Part shown: piece after piece, positions 35,092-45,698 of the stretch
Numbering within the stretch: position 1 is the first letter of the stretch
How the letters are laid out: every line of letters starts with the position of its first letter
DNA from: Costus lasius
Lineage: Eukaryota; Streptophyta; Magnoliopsida; Zingiberales; Costaceae
Direction: 5' to 3'
NCBI GenBank assembly: GCA_027563935.2
Contig: CM050447.1
Coordinates: forward strand, 11,748,501 to 11,812,500
DNA: 64,000 bases
Notes under the pieces: model-generated
Seen by the model: the letters and a program-made list of their open reading frames with translations, nothing else
Databases searched by the model: none
Told to the model about the DNA's origin: nothing
Program-made: the position numbers and the translations under genes

Positions 35092-38000
35092 CTATGTGGA
35101 AGAGTTTGCCAAACCGGCAATCATGTGACATGCTTCCAATTTTGATCTAGGGAGTGCCTTAGTGCACATATCTGAACCATTGTCATCTGTGTGAATTTTC
35201 TCAAGCTCAAATAACTTAGAATCCAAAGCTTCTCGAATCCAATGATATCTAATATCAATATGTTTGGATCGACCATGAAAAGTAGGATTCTTACTAAGGT
35301 GGATAGCACTTTGGCTATCACAAAATAGTACATATCTCTTTTGAGCAAAACCAAGTTCAGTAATGAATTTCTTCATCCACAGCAGCTCCTTGCTAGCTTC
35401 TGTTGCAGCAATAAATTCAGCCTCAGTGGTTGACAATGCTACACATTTTTGCAGCCTTGATTGTCATGCAACAGCTCCCCCTGCATAGGTGATCAAATAT
35501 CCAGAGATAGATTTTCTTGAATCCACGTCTCCAGCACAATCAGAATCTATATAGCCGAATACAATAGGCTTTTCTCCCCCAAAGCAAAGTTTCAAACTTG
35601 AAGTGCCTCGGAGATATCGCAAAATCTACTTGACAGCCTCCCAATGCTCCTTCCCTGGATTAGATAGGAATCTGCTCACAATACCAACTGCATAAGCTAT
35701 GTCGGGCCTAGTGCAAACCATTGCATACATTAAGCTTCCAACCGCAGATGCATAAGGGACTCTTTGCATATATTCCTTCTCTTGGTCACTTGAAGGAGAT
35801 TGTTTTGCACTCAGTCTAAAGGATGCATCAAGGGGTGCGCTTACAACTTTAGTTTTCTCCATGTGAAATCGCTGCAATACCTTCTCAATGTATTTCTCTT
35901 GAGAAAGCCATAATTTCTTGCATTTCCTATCTCTGGTGATTCTCATTCCAAGAATAAGCTTTGCTGGTCCTAAGTCTTTCATTGCAAAGCAATTACTCAA
36001 CTCCTTCTTCAAATCTCCAATTCGAGATGCATTAGGACCTATAATCAGCATGTCATCTATATAGAGCAATAAAATGACAAAGTCATTATCAGAAGACTTT
36101 TTCACAAAAACACAATGGTCTGAAGTAGTCTTCTTATATCCCTGTTGAAGCATAATAGACTCAAACTTCTTGTACCATTGTCTCGGTGCTTGTTTCAAGC
36201 CATACAAGCTTTTCTTCAGCTTGCACACATAGTCTTCTTTGCCCTTTTCCACAAACCCTATAGGTTGTTCCATATAGATTTCCTCTTCCAAATTACCATG
36301 AAGAAAAGCAGTCTTCACGTCCATCTGCTCAATCTCTAGATCAAGACTAGTGGCCAAGCCCAAAACAACTCGGATGGAAGACATCTTCACCACTGGAGAG
36401 AAAATTTCCTCAAATTCAACACCCTTTTTCTGAGCATAGCCTTTGACAACTAATCTAGCTTTGAATTTTCCTCCATGCTTCATTTTAAAGCACCATCGAT
36501 TTTTCAAATCTCTTTTGCCTTTAGGAAGCTTCACCAGCTCATAGGTGTGATTGTCATGTAAGGATTGCATTTCATCTTTCATAGTAGCAGTCCATTCAGC
36601 CTTCTGTTCACTCTCAATAGCCTCTTGATAACATTCAGGCTCATCTTCATCTGTCAACAGTATGTATTCAGCAGATGAATATCGAGTAGAAGGCCTTCGA
36701 TCCCTGATGGATCGTCTAGGTGCATCTTCAGGTTGACCGGTAGGAGCATTAGCAGTTTCAGTATCATACTCATTCCCACTTTGCACATCACTTTGCACAA
36801 CTTCTGGATTTTCTGCATCAACTGCATTAGGCTCATCCACTGGAGTATGATCCAAATCAATCAGACCATCACTAGCTTGAGGCTCTGACTTCTCTGCCTT
36901 GTTGATATCATCAATGGTTTGATCTTCAAAGAACACCACATTGCGACTTCTAACAAGTTTCTTCTCAACTGGATCATAGCACCGGTAGCCAAACTCATCT
37001 CTGCCATAGCCTATAAAGATGCATTGTCTTGTCTTAGCATCAAGCTTAGATTTCATCCTTAGGCACATGCACAAAACATTTGCAGCCAAAGACTCGCAAA
37101 TGATCGTATGACACATCTTTGCCATACCACACATTATCAGGAACATCACCCTGCAAAGCCACAATAGGGGTTAGATTAATAATGTGTGCAACAGTGTATA
37201 GTGTCTCACCCCAAAACGATTTTGGTAACTTTGACTCCGAGAGTGAACATCTGACTCTCTCCATCAAAGTCCTGTTCATCCTTTCTGCTAAGCCATTCAA
37301 CTCAGGAGTTTTAGGAGGTGTGAATTGATGTTTAATTCCCTCCTTTCGGCAATAGGCATCAAAAGGTCCACGGTATTCACCACCATTGTCAGTTCTGATA
37401 CACTTCAATTTCTTTCCTGTTTCTCTTTCAACAGAGGCTTGAAATTCCATAAAAGTATCAAGAACTTGATCTTTGGTTTTCAAAGCATAGACCCAAAGTT
37501 TCCTAGAATGGTCGTCAATAAATGTCACAAAATAAAGTGCACCACTAAAAGACTTTACCTTCAAAGGACCGCAGACATCAGAATGAAGTAACTCAAGGAT
37601 GCTCTTCCTTATATGGGGTTGATGATGTTTAAAGGAAACTCTTCTCTGTTTCCCAGCCAAGCAATGAGCACATTTTTCTAATCTTGCATCCTTCAGGCCT
37701 GAGAGAACATCCTTCTTTGCTAAGCAGCTCAATCCTTTCTCACTAATGTGACTCAATCTCTTATGCCATAACTCTGAGGAACTACAATCCTCCACTGCAT
37801 TTATGAGATCAGTATTGGTTGAAGCCTGCAGCCAATACAAGTTAGAATGCTTCTTCCCTCGAGCCACAATCATAGAGCCTTTGGTCAATTTCCAATGACC
37901 ATCACAAAAGATGCTGCATAGCCATCATCATCAAGTCTACCTGCAGAGATCAAATGCAGCCTAATATCTGGTACATGTCTCACATCTTTGAGCACTAGCT

Positions 38001-39042
38001 TTGTACCATTACCAGTCTTCAAACAAACAGTACCGGTGCCCACTACCTTTGATAATCCACTATTACCCATCTTCAAAACTCCAAAGTCACCTGGAGTATA
38101 AGATGTGAAGAACTCCTTCCTAGATGTAACATGAAAGGCAGCACCACTGTCAATAACCCAACCGGTTTCATCACAAGCAAAGTTAATTCCATCTTCACCA
38201 TATACCATAACAAGGTCAGTAGCAGCAGCTACATGATTATCCTTTTTGTCAGTTCTGGTATTATCTTGCTTGTTGCTGCTCTTGTTCTCTCTTTTCCATT
38301 TAAAGCAGTATTTCCTAATGTGCCCCTTTTTACCACAGTAATTGCACTCAAAGTTCTTATACTTTCCTTTTGACTTGCTTCTGCTGCTTCCTCTATTGTG
38401 ATCTTGGGCTTTGGTTTTGCTTCTCCCCCTATTTTCAGCAATCAAGACCTCTGAATGTGAAATTGGTGTCCTCTGAGTTTTCAGCCTCACTTCCTCATTT
38501 AGAACACCACTCTTCACCATTTGCATGGTCACAACACCATTAGGGGCTGAGTTTGTCAAAGTCACTCTAAAAGTCTCCCATGAGTCCGGAAGAGTGTTAA
38601 GCAACCAAAGTCCAAGAATCTCATCTTCAAATTTTACACCCATACCAGACAGCTGATCAAAACACCCTTGGAATTCATTCAGGTGATCTGATATGGAGCT
38701 TCCCTCTTTATACCTCAACTGCATAGCTTGTTTGAGCAAAAACATCTTGTTGTTTCCAGTCTTGGAAGCATACAGATTCTCAAGCTTTTCCCATAAGCTG
38801 CGAGCATTAGTCTCATCTGCAATATGGTTCAATACATTGTCTTCTACCCATTGCCGCATGATGCCACAGACTTGTTCATGCTCAAATGTCCAGTCCTCAT
38901 CAGTTTTAGACTCTGGCTTATGGGCTGCAAAAACTGGTAAGTGCAGTTTCTTTATAAACAGAAGATCTTTCATCTTCCCTTTCCACTTGTGGTAATTTGT
39001 GCCATCCAAAAGTATCATTCTACTCAAATTTGCCTCCATCAT
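35092..39042 (-). pseudogene. copia gag-pol polyprotein, degenerate
   Basis: Read on the minus strand from ATG at 39042. Gag has a zinc knuckle, CNYCGKKGHIRKYC. Protease has WVIDSGAAFHVTS. Integrase has the GAG-pre segment ELWHKRLSHISEKGL, an HHCC finger and the DDE core (HSDVCGPL, RTDNGGEYRG, LNGLAERMNRTL). Reverse transcriptase has MDVKTAFLHGNLEEEIYM and the catalytic YIDDMLIIG. RNase H has STTEAEFIAATEA. It resembles Tnt1-type elements. Damage: a frameshift near 37885-37910 between protease and integrase, another near 37046-37060, TAG at 35626-35628 (VK-stop-ILRYLRGT, Trp expected), and TGA at 35464-35466 (GGAVA-stop-QSRL, Trp expected). It is not autonomous. Confidence 0.93.
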
Positions 39043-39074
39043 TCAATCAATAAAAAAAGGAACTTTAGAACCAG

Positions 39075-39088
39075 ACCCTCTGATACCA
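39075..39088 (-). promoter_or_regulatory. copia primer-binding site
   Basis: The minus strand reads TGGTATCAGAGGGT five bases after the end of the 5' LTR. TGGTATCAGAG is the classical initiator methionine tRNA complement of plant copia elements. Confidence 0.92.
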
Positions 39089-39093
39089 TTTTG

Positions 39094-40357
39094 TGTTGGC
39101 AAATGGAGAAATACCACTCCTCTAATACCACTGTGTTGATTGAAATGTGGAGGAAGAATACCACTGGTAGAATAAAATTGATGACACAACTGTATAAAAA
39201 ATTTATCAATTCTAATGATCAGCACATCAACGCAAATTACTGTTCATCAACCATAATTGACTAGTGCATCAACGTTAACAACTGGAGTGCATCAACCTAA
39301 ATGGTACTGTACATCAACCCAAATGTTGACAGTGCATCAACCCAAAGGTTACTGACCAGTACGGTACCGGTACTGTACCGGAAATACCGGACGGTAGCGA
39401 GCATGGCAGGCGAGCGCGAGTGGTGGCGGGCGAGCGCGAGCAGCGGGCGAGCGCGAGTGGTGGCAGGCGAGCGCGAGCAGCGGGCGAGCACGAGGCTGGC
39501 GGACAAAGGCGGCAGCGGAAGCTTCGATCGAAGCTTCCAGCCGCCGCCGAGCCTTCCTCTGTACATCAACCCAAATGTTGATAGTGCATCAACCCAAAGT
39601 TACTGTACATCAACCCAAATGTTGACAGTGCATCAACCCAAAGTTACTGTACATCAACCCAAATGTTGACAGTGCATCAACCCAAATGTTAGTGCATCAA
39701 CGCAAATAACAGACAGTGCATCAACCCAAATTTCTGATACAAAAGCAGGCAGCAGTAAAATAACAGCACACACAATCACAATGCTAATACAAAAATTTTA
39801 CGTGGAAAACCCTCAAACAAGAGGGAAAAACCACGGGACTGATCTTCAGTCCACACCCACAAATTTCACTATTAGCAAAGGTCTTACAGCCACAAAAGGA
39901 GATCACAGGATTAAAAGTGATCACAGAACTTAGCAACAAAGCTAATTATTGATGAGATGGAGCACTTGGAGAGTAAAAGAGAATGAACAGAGAGTCACAG
40001 TTTTGATACCAAAGACAGCCTACTGAACTTTGGAGCTGGAAATCAAAACCATATAGCTACTGTTCTTGATACCGCATCTCCAAAAAAAACCAACTATTGA
40101 AATCAGCACAATCTGACCTCTGATTGATCTCCGATCATCACTAAGATTGAGCTGGTTGCATTGGAAAACAAAAATCCTCTCCTGAGACTTGCTCCCCAAT
40201 TCTTCTTGAAGTGGCTGCGCATACCAAACTTGCTGCTACAGTATTACCGAACTCCAGCAGACCAAAACCTTACAGTAAACCTAATGGGTTTATAAAGTAA
40301 GTGAGCCTTTTGCAATTTGGGTTTTATCCACATAGGAAGGGACCCAAAAGCCCAACA
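39094..40357 (-). mobile_element. copia 5' LTR (right LTR), with internal insertion
   Basis: 1264 bp, 295 longer than its partner. The extra length is a GC-rich insert at about 39354-39560 plus two additional copies of the ~44-bp CATCAACCC repeat unit. Confidence 0.92.
39354..39560. mobile_element. GC-rich insertion in the copia LTR (GGTACC-type repeat)
   Basis: The insert starts ACCAGTACGGTACCGGTACTG and then has GGCGAGCGCGAG units repeated four or five times, the palindrome GAAGCTTCGATCGAAGCTTC, and CCGCCGCCGAG. It is absent from the other LTR. A related sequence with GGTACCG words and AAGCTTC lies at 60083-60342. No clear target duplication is seen here beyond CTG. Confidence 0.6.
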
Positions 40358-41050
40358 TACGCCTCCCCACCGCCGCCGACGATACCGTACTACTGATCCA
40401 CGCCAGGCGATGACTCAGCTCTGCCTACTTTAAAGCCTGCGAGGACCCTTCGTTTTAATCAAAAAAGAGTCCCTTATCTTATTTCCACATATATTAAAGA
40501 TAAAATATATACATGAATCTCGAAATAGTTCTATAGTAGAATATATATATAATAATATAGAATTCAAGTAAATTTCATAAAATTTATATACAATAACTTA
40601 GAATCTAAGTAAATTTTATAGAATCTGTCCACAATAAAATAGGGCAAATTTCGTAAAATATATATACAATAAAATAGAATCTATATATAATAAATTAGAA
40701 TTCAAAATAAAAAAATTATAAACTTTCACATTTATTAATAAGTATATTATTCTAAACTATTTATACATCCTCTAAAGAGCTCCAAAGAAATGTAGATAGA
40801 TTTTACGAAATTTGTCTAGATTCTACTTTTTTGTATACAGATCTATAAAAGTTGCATGAATTCTACTTTATTGTATACAGATTATATGAAATTTGCGTGG
40901 ATTCTACTTTATTATATATAGATTCTATAAAATTTGCCTAAATTCTATTTTATTTGCCGGGATTCTACTTTATTATATATAAATTCTATAAAATTTATCT
41001 GGATTTTACTTTATTTCTTGGATTCTACTTTAGGGCTGCTTCGAGATTCA
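40358..41050. repeat. Duplicated segment, copy B (right part)
   Basis: After the TACGC target repeat, the sequence resumes CTCCCCACCGCCGCC as in copy A at 9680 and runs into the foldback element. It continues past the point where copy A is broken. Confidence 0.88.
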
Positions 41051-41119
41051 CGTATATACCCTACCTTTAAGATGCATGAAAATAAGATGATGAACCCTTT
41101 TTTTGATTGAAACAGGTCT
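40441..41119. mobile_element. Foldback element (copy B), intact
   Basis: The outer arms GACCCTTCGTTTTAATCAAA and TTTGATTGAAACAGGTC pair, as do AATCTCGAAATAGTTCTATAG and CTTTAGGGCTGCTTCGAGATT further in. The core is AT-rich with GATTCTACTTTATT units. No ORF. Confidence 0.65.
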
Positions 41120-41661
41120 TTTTTTTTTTTTTTTTTAGTCGTTAGCTTTTAATTGAACTGTGGGGTCATTTTCGTTACATTTGGAAATGTATCATGATCG
41201 TTTCAAATCCACCTTAAATTAATAAGGCTTTTTGTTTAATGGGTTCTGACTTCCAATGAGCGCAAGCGCTCATTGTTAATTACCCCTAAAATTAGGGAAC
41301 CTTTGATTAAGAGATCTATAGTACGCAACAAGATGAGAGCGATAATCAGATGATGTCATTTATAAATTTCATTCATAAATTTGATTCGACGTGACACATA
41401 TTTTGACATGATAAGAGGAAAAGAGTTTTCATCAAGATGGGCAGTTTGTGTTGGTCGAACTTTAGCCTTATAACGGCGTATTGGGTAATATCCGGCCCAG
41501 GCAGTACAACGTTATATCGAGGAGCTACGCCCCGATGGTAAACATCGACGTACGCACCTCCCAAACGATATTCCATCGTAACACATTAAGGCGCGTTGGA
41601 TATTAGACTGGAAAGATCACCCGGCCTTGATGGCACGTTGGATGACTTGGAGTAGAGAAAG

Positions 41662-42338
41662 ATTATCCGGCCTTGCGGCGTAATGGATAATTTGATTCGG
41701 AGTTTATCCGGCCTTGCGGCGTAATGGATAATTTAATTTGGAATTTATCCGGCCTTGCGGCGTAGTGGATAACTTAATCTGGAATTTATCCGGCCTTGCG
41801 GCGTAGTGGATAACTTAATCTAGAATTTATCCGACCTTGGTGGCGTAATGGATAATTTAACTTGGAATTTATCCGGCCTCGCGGCATAGTGGATAATTTA
41901 ATCTGGAATTTATCCGGCCTTGCGGCGTAGTGGATAACTTAATCTGGAATTTATCCGGCCTTGGTGGCGTAATGGATAATTTAACTTGGAATTTATCCGG
42001 CCTCGCGGCATAGTGGATAATTTAATTTGGAATTTATCCGGCCTCGCGGCGTAGTGGGTAATTTGATTCGGAATTTATCCGGCCTTGCGGCGTAATGGAT
42101 AATTTAACTTGGAATTTATCCGGCCTCGCGGCATAGTGGATAATTTAATTTGGAATTTATCCGGCCTCGCGGCGTAGTGGGTAATTTGATTCGGAATTTA
42201 TCCGGCCTTGCGGCGTAATGGATAATTTAACTTGGAATTTATCCGGCCTCGCGGCATAGTGGATAATTTAATTTGGAATTTACCCGGCCTCGCGGCGTAG
42301 TGGGTAATTTGATTCGGAATTTGCCCGGCCTTGCGGCG
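41662..42338 (-). repeat. 41-bp LTR minisatellite, ~16.5 units with a 3-unit higher-order repeat
   Basis: Units read ATCCGGCCTTGCGGCGTAAT then GGATAATTTAA...GGAATTT. Units 8-10, 11-13 and 14-16 repeat the same order of three variants (ending in AACTTGG, TAATTTGG and GATTCGG), giving a 123-bp higher-order period. Each unit holds a short inverted repeat (TTATCC/GGATAA) across its junctions. Confidence 0.9.
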
Positions 42339-43909
42339 TACATAATATTACGTTGAAGAGTTACATTCCGACGACGAACGTGGATGTATACATCCCCGAA
42401 ACAGATTTTTCTTTCGTACGCTGAAACTTCCATTGTTAATCGACTTCCTCGCGGATCTTGCACGTGATTAAACCCGACTTGGGTTGATGACTTGCGAGAT
42501 TGTTTCATATCGGTGCGCAGTTATTATTTTTTGGTTTTGAAATGCCGGAATAAGCGTGTTGGTTCGACACTTCAGTAACTTTATTTATTACTGTTCTTTT
42601 TATTATCCGTGTTCTTCACTTTTCCCCTTCGCGTTCTTTACTTTTCCTCTCCGCGTTTTGTTTCTCTTTTGTTTAAACCCTTTTCTCCACATTTTGACGC
42701 ATTCGCTTTCTCCACATTTTGCGTCTTAACGCCGGCCGAAGGACGATGTCGGCACTGCGTCTCAGGCGACCTCGCACCCTAGAGGACGTTGCCGAAAGCG
42801 ACGATATCGGCGGTGGCCAAATCTCTCAAAGGCGGCGATAAATTGATTTCGTGGGTGAGTATTCTGATGGTGGGACTTTTGATCGAGGCGCATTTCTTTT
42901 GTTGTCCTGCAACTGGGCGAATTCCAGGCGATTCGTTTGGGCGACGGTGACTTTGATCTCCACAGCGCTGCTGGGGCGGAGACGGAGACCGATATTCAGG
43001 GACGCACAGAGCGGGCAATGGCGATGAAAGAGACGGTACAGGGTTTCAGACAACCTTGGTTTGGGAGCAGCGGTGATCGTGCCGTCCGCGGGGAGATAGC
43101 GCCGGAAGCCCTTTTTTGCCGAGATCGCAAGTCCATGGAAGAGGTGACAACGGGTCAGATTGGGGCGGATCCGGGTCAGGTCCGCCCGAAAAGCCCATGC
43201 CCCTTTTATTATTATTATTTTTATTACTCTCCTTTTATGTTCTCCTTTCTTCAAACGGCTCTTTCGTGTTTCTTTCCTCTTGCTGAGAACACTCATACGA
43301 CGGCGTGTGGTGATCAAGACAGAACTTCGGCGATCCAGACAGTCCACTGTAACCTGATTCTGTACAGGTGATCTCCTCCCCCCTTCTTTTGTATCTTCCG
43401 TTTATTTCGCATATTGATCTCTGAACACCTCATTGCAGCACTTTATTGGAGGTTCTAGGGCAACCATAAGCTTCTTGACGGAAGCCCTTTCGAAAAGCGT
43501 TTCGCCACCTAGTGCAACCTTCATTCCAGACGAAGGCCCGAGGGAGGAAAAAGATTAAAGGGGACTTCCAATCAGGTATTTCACACCCTTCTCCCCTTCT
43601 CTTACTATTTTTGGACTATCCCTTTCTACGCGATGATGATTCTTTTTACTTATTCTTGTGCCCTCTGACCTTTCTACACTACTTCTGCACGATGATGATT
43701 TTTTTTTTCTTTTTTTTTTTGTGTTCTTCTATTCTTTCTACATTCCTTCAACTCCTTCTATGCCTTTACATTTTCATCTCCTTCAGTACCCCCTTTACTC
43801 CTTACACGCCCCTGTGTTACCTCTTTTATCTTTTTGGTTTCACTCGAAGTGTGCGGTAGGACGCTTGGTATGAAGCAAAGAAGTAGTGTATGAGTATTTC
43901 TTTGTGTTG

Positions 43910-44105
43910 CCAGGTTGCTTAGTGCAACCATGAAGTCCTAAAACAAAAAAAAGCGATCAAAAAGAAGTGCGTGTGTGCAGCCATTGTGAGCCAGGTTGCT
44001 TAGTGCAACCATGAAGCCTACCAAAAAATGAGAAAGAGGCATAGTGGGTGTGTGTAGCCATTGTGAGCCAGGTTGCTTAGTGCAACCATGAAGCCTACCA
44101 AAAAT
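43910..44105. repeat. Tandem repeat, ~80-bp unit, about 2.5 copies
   Basis: Units start CCAGGTTGCTTAGTGCAACC at about 43910, 43991 and 44068. GGTTGC and GCAACC inside each are inverted, giving a small hairpin. They lie in the leader part of the inverse LTR. Confidence 0.85.
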
Positions 44106-44710
44106 GAAAAAGACTTCCCTTCATTACCTTCTTTTCGCCGCTTCTGTGCTCTTCCTTCTCTCTTTTTGATCTTCCCCCCCCCCCCTTTTTATAGGCTTCC
44201 AGCTGACCTAACCCCAACAGCTATTTTTCCCTCCCTTTTTTTCTTTTTCGTATCAGCTTTCCCATTCCCTTACTTCTGGCAGCTCCTTTGTCCATTGCCA
44301 GACCTTCTTCCCTGATTTGTTTTTTCTTAGACTTGTCTTGCCTTTTGTAGACTTGTCTTATCTTATGACTATTTGGCAGGATTTGGTGATACATTTTCTG
44401 TGTTCCTTGTGGTATACGCCAGGCTTTCCCTTCTTTTGGGCTTTGTTTTTTCCTAATTTCATTTTTTTGACAGAAATGGATTTTGATCTCTCTCTTTTTT
44501 TTATACGCATGGTCAATGATCCGGCACTGATTTTGCTTATATACTTATATCTTGAACAATTGTATTAGTTCACCGTTAAAAAAATTCTGGTCATTGTTTG
44601 GCAATTACACTTTCCATCATTCTATCTCTGCTTCTCTGAGTCATCTCCTTGCTTTGCTGCAGGTTGGCAGTTAAGTATAATTTGGCTTCCATCTCTTTGC
44701 CTTTGGTGTA

Positions 44711-44857
44711 GCCTAACAGCCATAACTCAGCTGGTCCACCATGGAATGATCTTTGTGCCAATCGGCTACACCTTTGGAGCTAAAATGTTTGATATGGAAA
44801 GGGTTAAGGGTGGCAGTCTGTATAGTGCGGGCACATACGCTGGGGATGGCTCATATT
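44711..44857 (+). pseudogene. Fragment of an FQR1/WrbA-type NAD(P)H:quinone reductase gene
   Basis: One frame reads [20 protein letters not shown] and then [27 protein letters not shown]. This is the well-conserved C-terminal part of plant flavodoxin-like quinone reductases (FQR1, WrbA family). The match starts and stops abruptly: no upstream FMN-binding segment and no downstream ELELGQAFHQG tail. Typical residues are changed (GAG to GAK, SPYG to SLYS). It is therefore a fragment, not a gene. It is joined within about 20 bp to the last bases of an intron of the thioredoxin-like gene. Confidence 0.85.
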
Positions 44858-44875
44858 CTGTACGTGGGTTTGCAG

Positions 44876-45698
44876 ATGACTCTTACAATTGGGAAGGCTT
44901 TGAAATGGTAGAAAAAGGGTCTTCAGTCCAACATGAAGGAGATCGAGTCGGCGCAAGACCTTGTCGACTCCTTACTGAACGCGGGCGATAAGCTTGTCAT
45001 TGTAGATTTCTTTTCCCCAGGATGCGGAGGGTGCAGGGCTCTCCTCCCAAAGGTGTGTTTTTTTTGTTAATGAACTTTCTCTTCTCAAATCCGTTGGAGT
45101 GTCGTCCAATTTATGATTTCTAAGAGTTTTGCTTTCTTGATTTGGACAGATCTGCCAATTTGCAGAGATGAATCCTGATGTTCAATTTCTTCAAGTGAAC
45201 TATGAGAAGCACAAATCCATGTGCTACAGCTTGGGTGTTCATGTTCTCCCCTTCTTCAGGTTTTACAGGGGTGCACACGGTCGCTTGTGCAGCTTCAGCT
45301 GTACCAATGCAACTGTAAGATCCACAGCCCCATTCCTTACCATCAATAATGTTTACTGCTCACGTCTATAGCAGCTGCATAGTTCAACTTTTGAACACTT
45401 AATGATGTTTTTTTTTTGGTTCATTGTGCAGATTAAGAAATTTAAAGATGCATTGGCCAAGCACAGCACAGCTGGGTGCAGTCTCGGGCCAGCCAAGGGC
45501 TTGGAGGAGTCGGAGCTTCTGGCTCTGGCTGCAAACAAAGATCTCTCCTTCAGCTACACTAAGAAACCAGCTCTTGTTCCAACTCCAGATGATGTGGCAG
45601 AAAAAGCTCCTCTAATCCCCGAACCATTTGTGCCTGTAAATACTAGAGCAACTCAGGATTCCGAGGAGAAGACCCTTCTCGCAGCTGGGAGACGGTAA
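44876..45698 (+). pseudogene. ACHT-type thioredoxin-like protein gene, 5'-truncated, with a nonsense codon
   Basis: Three exons remain: 44876-45052, 45150-45314 and 45432-45698 (TAA at 45696). They encode the thioredoxin fold of the plastid ACHT1/ACHT2 (thioredoxin-like 2) family. The active site is SPGCGGC, the atypical CGGC of this group. MNPDVQFLQVNYEKHKSMCY, LGVHVLPFFRFYRGAHGR and CSFSCTNAT follow, then the family's C-terminal SLGPAKGLEE. The first remaining exon starts at the expected MTLTIGKA after a TTTGCAG acceptor, but codon 12 is TAG (44909-44911) where WW is conserved. The transit-peptide exon is missing; an FQR1-like fragment and a retrotransposon LTR occupy that place. A short protein from the later ATG (NMKEIES...) is conceivable but would lack plastid targeting. 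Confidence 0.88.

Larger units (their letters stand above)
34107..40357 (-). mobile_element. Ty1/copia retrotransposon, full length, TSD TACGC
   Basis: Both LTRs are present: 34107-35075 and 39094-40357. The element is flanked by TACGC at 34102-34106 and 40358-40362. Its coding strand is minus, so the right-hand LTR is the 5' LTR. The primer-binding site (TGGTATCAGAG, initiator-Met tRNA type), gag-pol and polypurine tract are all in order. It split copy B of the duplicated segment. The two LTRs differ by something like 15-20 substitutions that I noticed by eye, plus one insertion, so it is not a very recent arrival. Confidence 0.95.
41158..44650 (-). mobile_element. Tat-family LTR in inverse orientation, probably truncated
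   Basis: On the minus strand the sequence ends ...GACCCCACA at 41158, as do the other Tat LTRs. It shares AATTAATAAGG, the AGATCTATAGTACGCAACA block, the GGTAAACATCGACGTACGCACC hairpin region and the minisatellite. Further up (minus strand) come GC-rich sequence, a purine-rich leader with GAAGGTAATGAAGGGAAGTC, and a TATA box. No PBS or pol is next to it. The U3 end appears cut off near 44650, where the FQR1-like fragment follows, and no target duplication was found. It may be a truncated solo LTR. Confidence 0.7.

Noticed and set aside
31350..42340. CRISPR-like regularly spaced repeats
   Set aside because: The units are contiguous 41-bp repeats without unique spacers, in a plant LTR; a minisatellite explains them.
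42826..43371. Minus-strand 173-codon and plus-strand 144-codon ORFs
   Set aside because: They overlap each other in the GC-rich part of the inverse LTR and have no known motif.
44746..44991. ORF starting [10 protein letters not shown] as a small new gene
   Set aside because: The first half is the FQR1-like fragment; the second half reads the ACHT exon in the wrong frame. The real ACHT frame is one base away.
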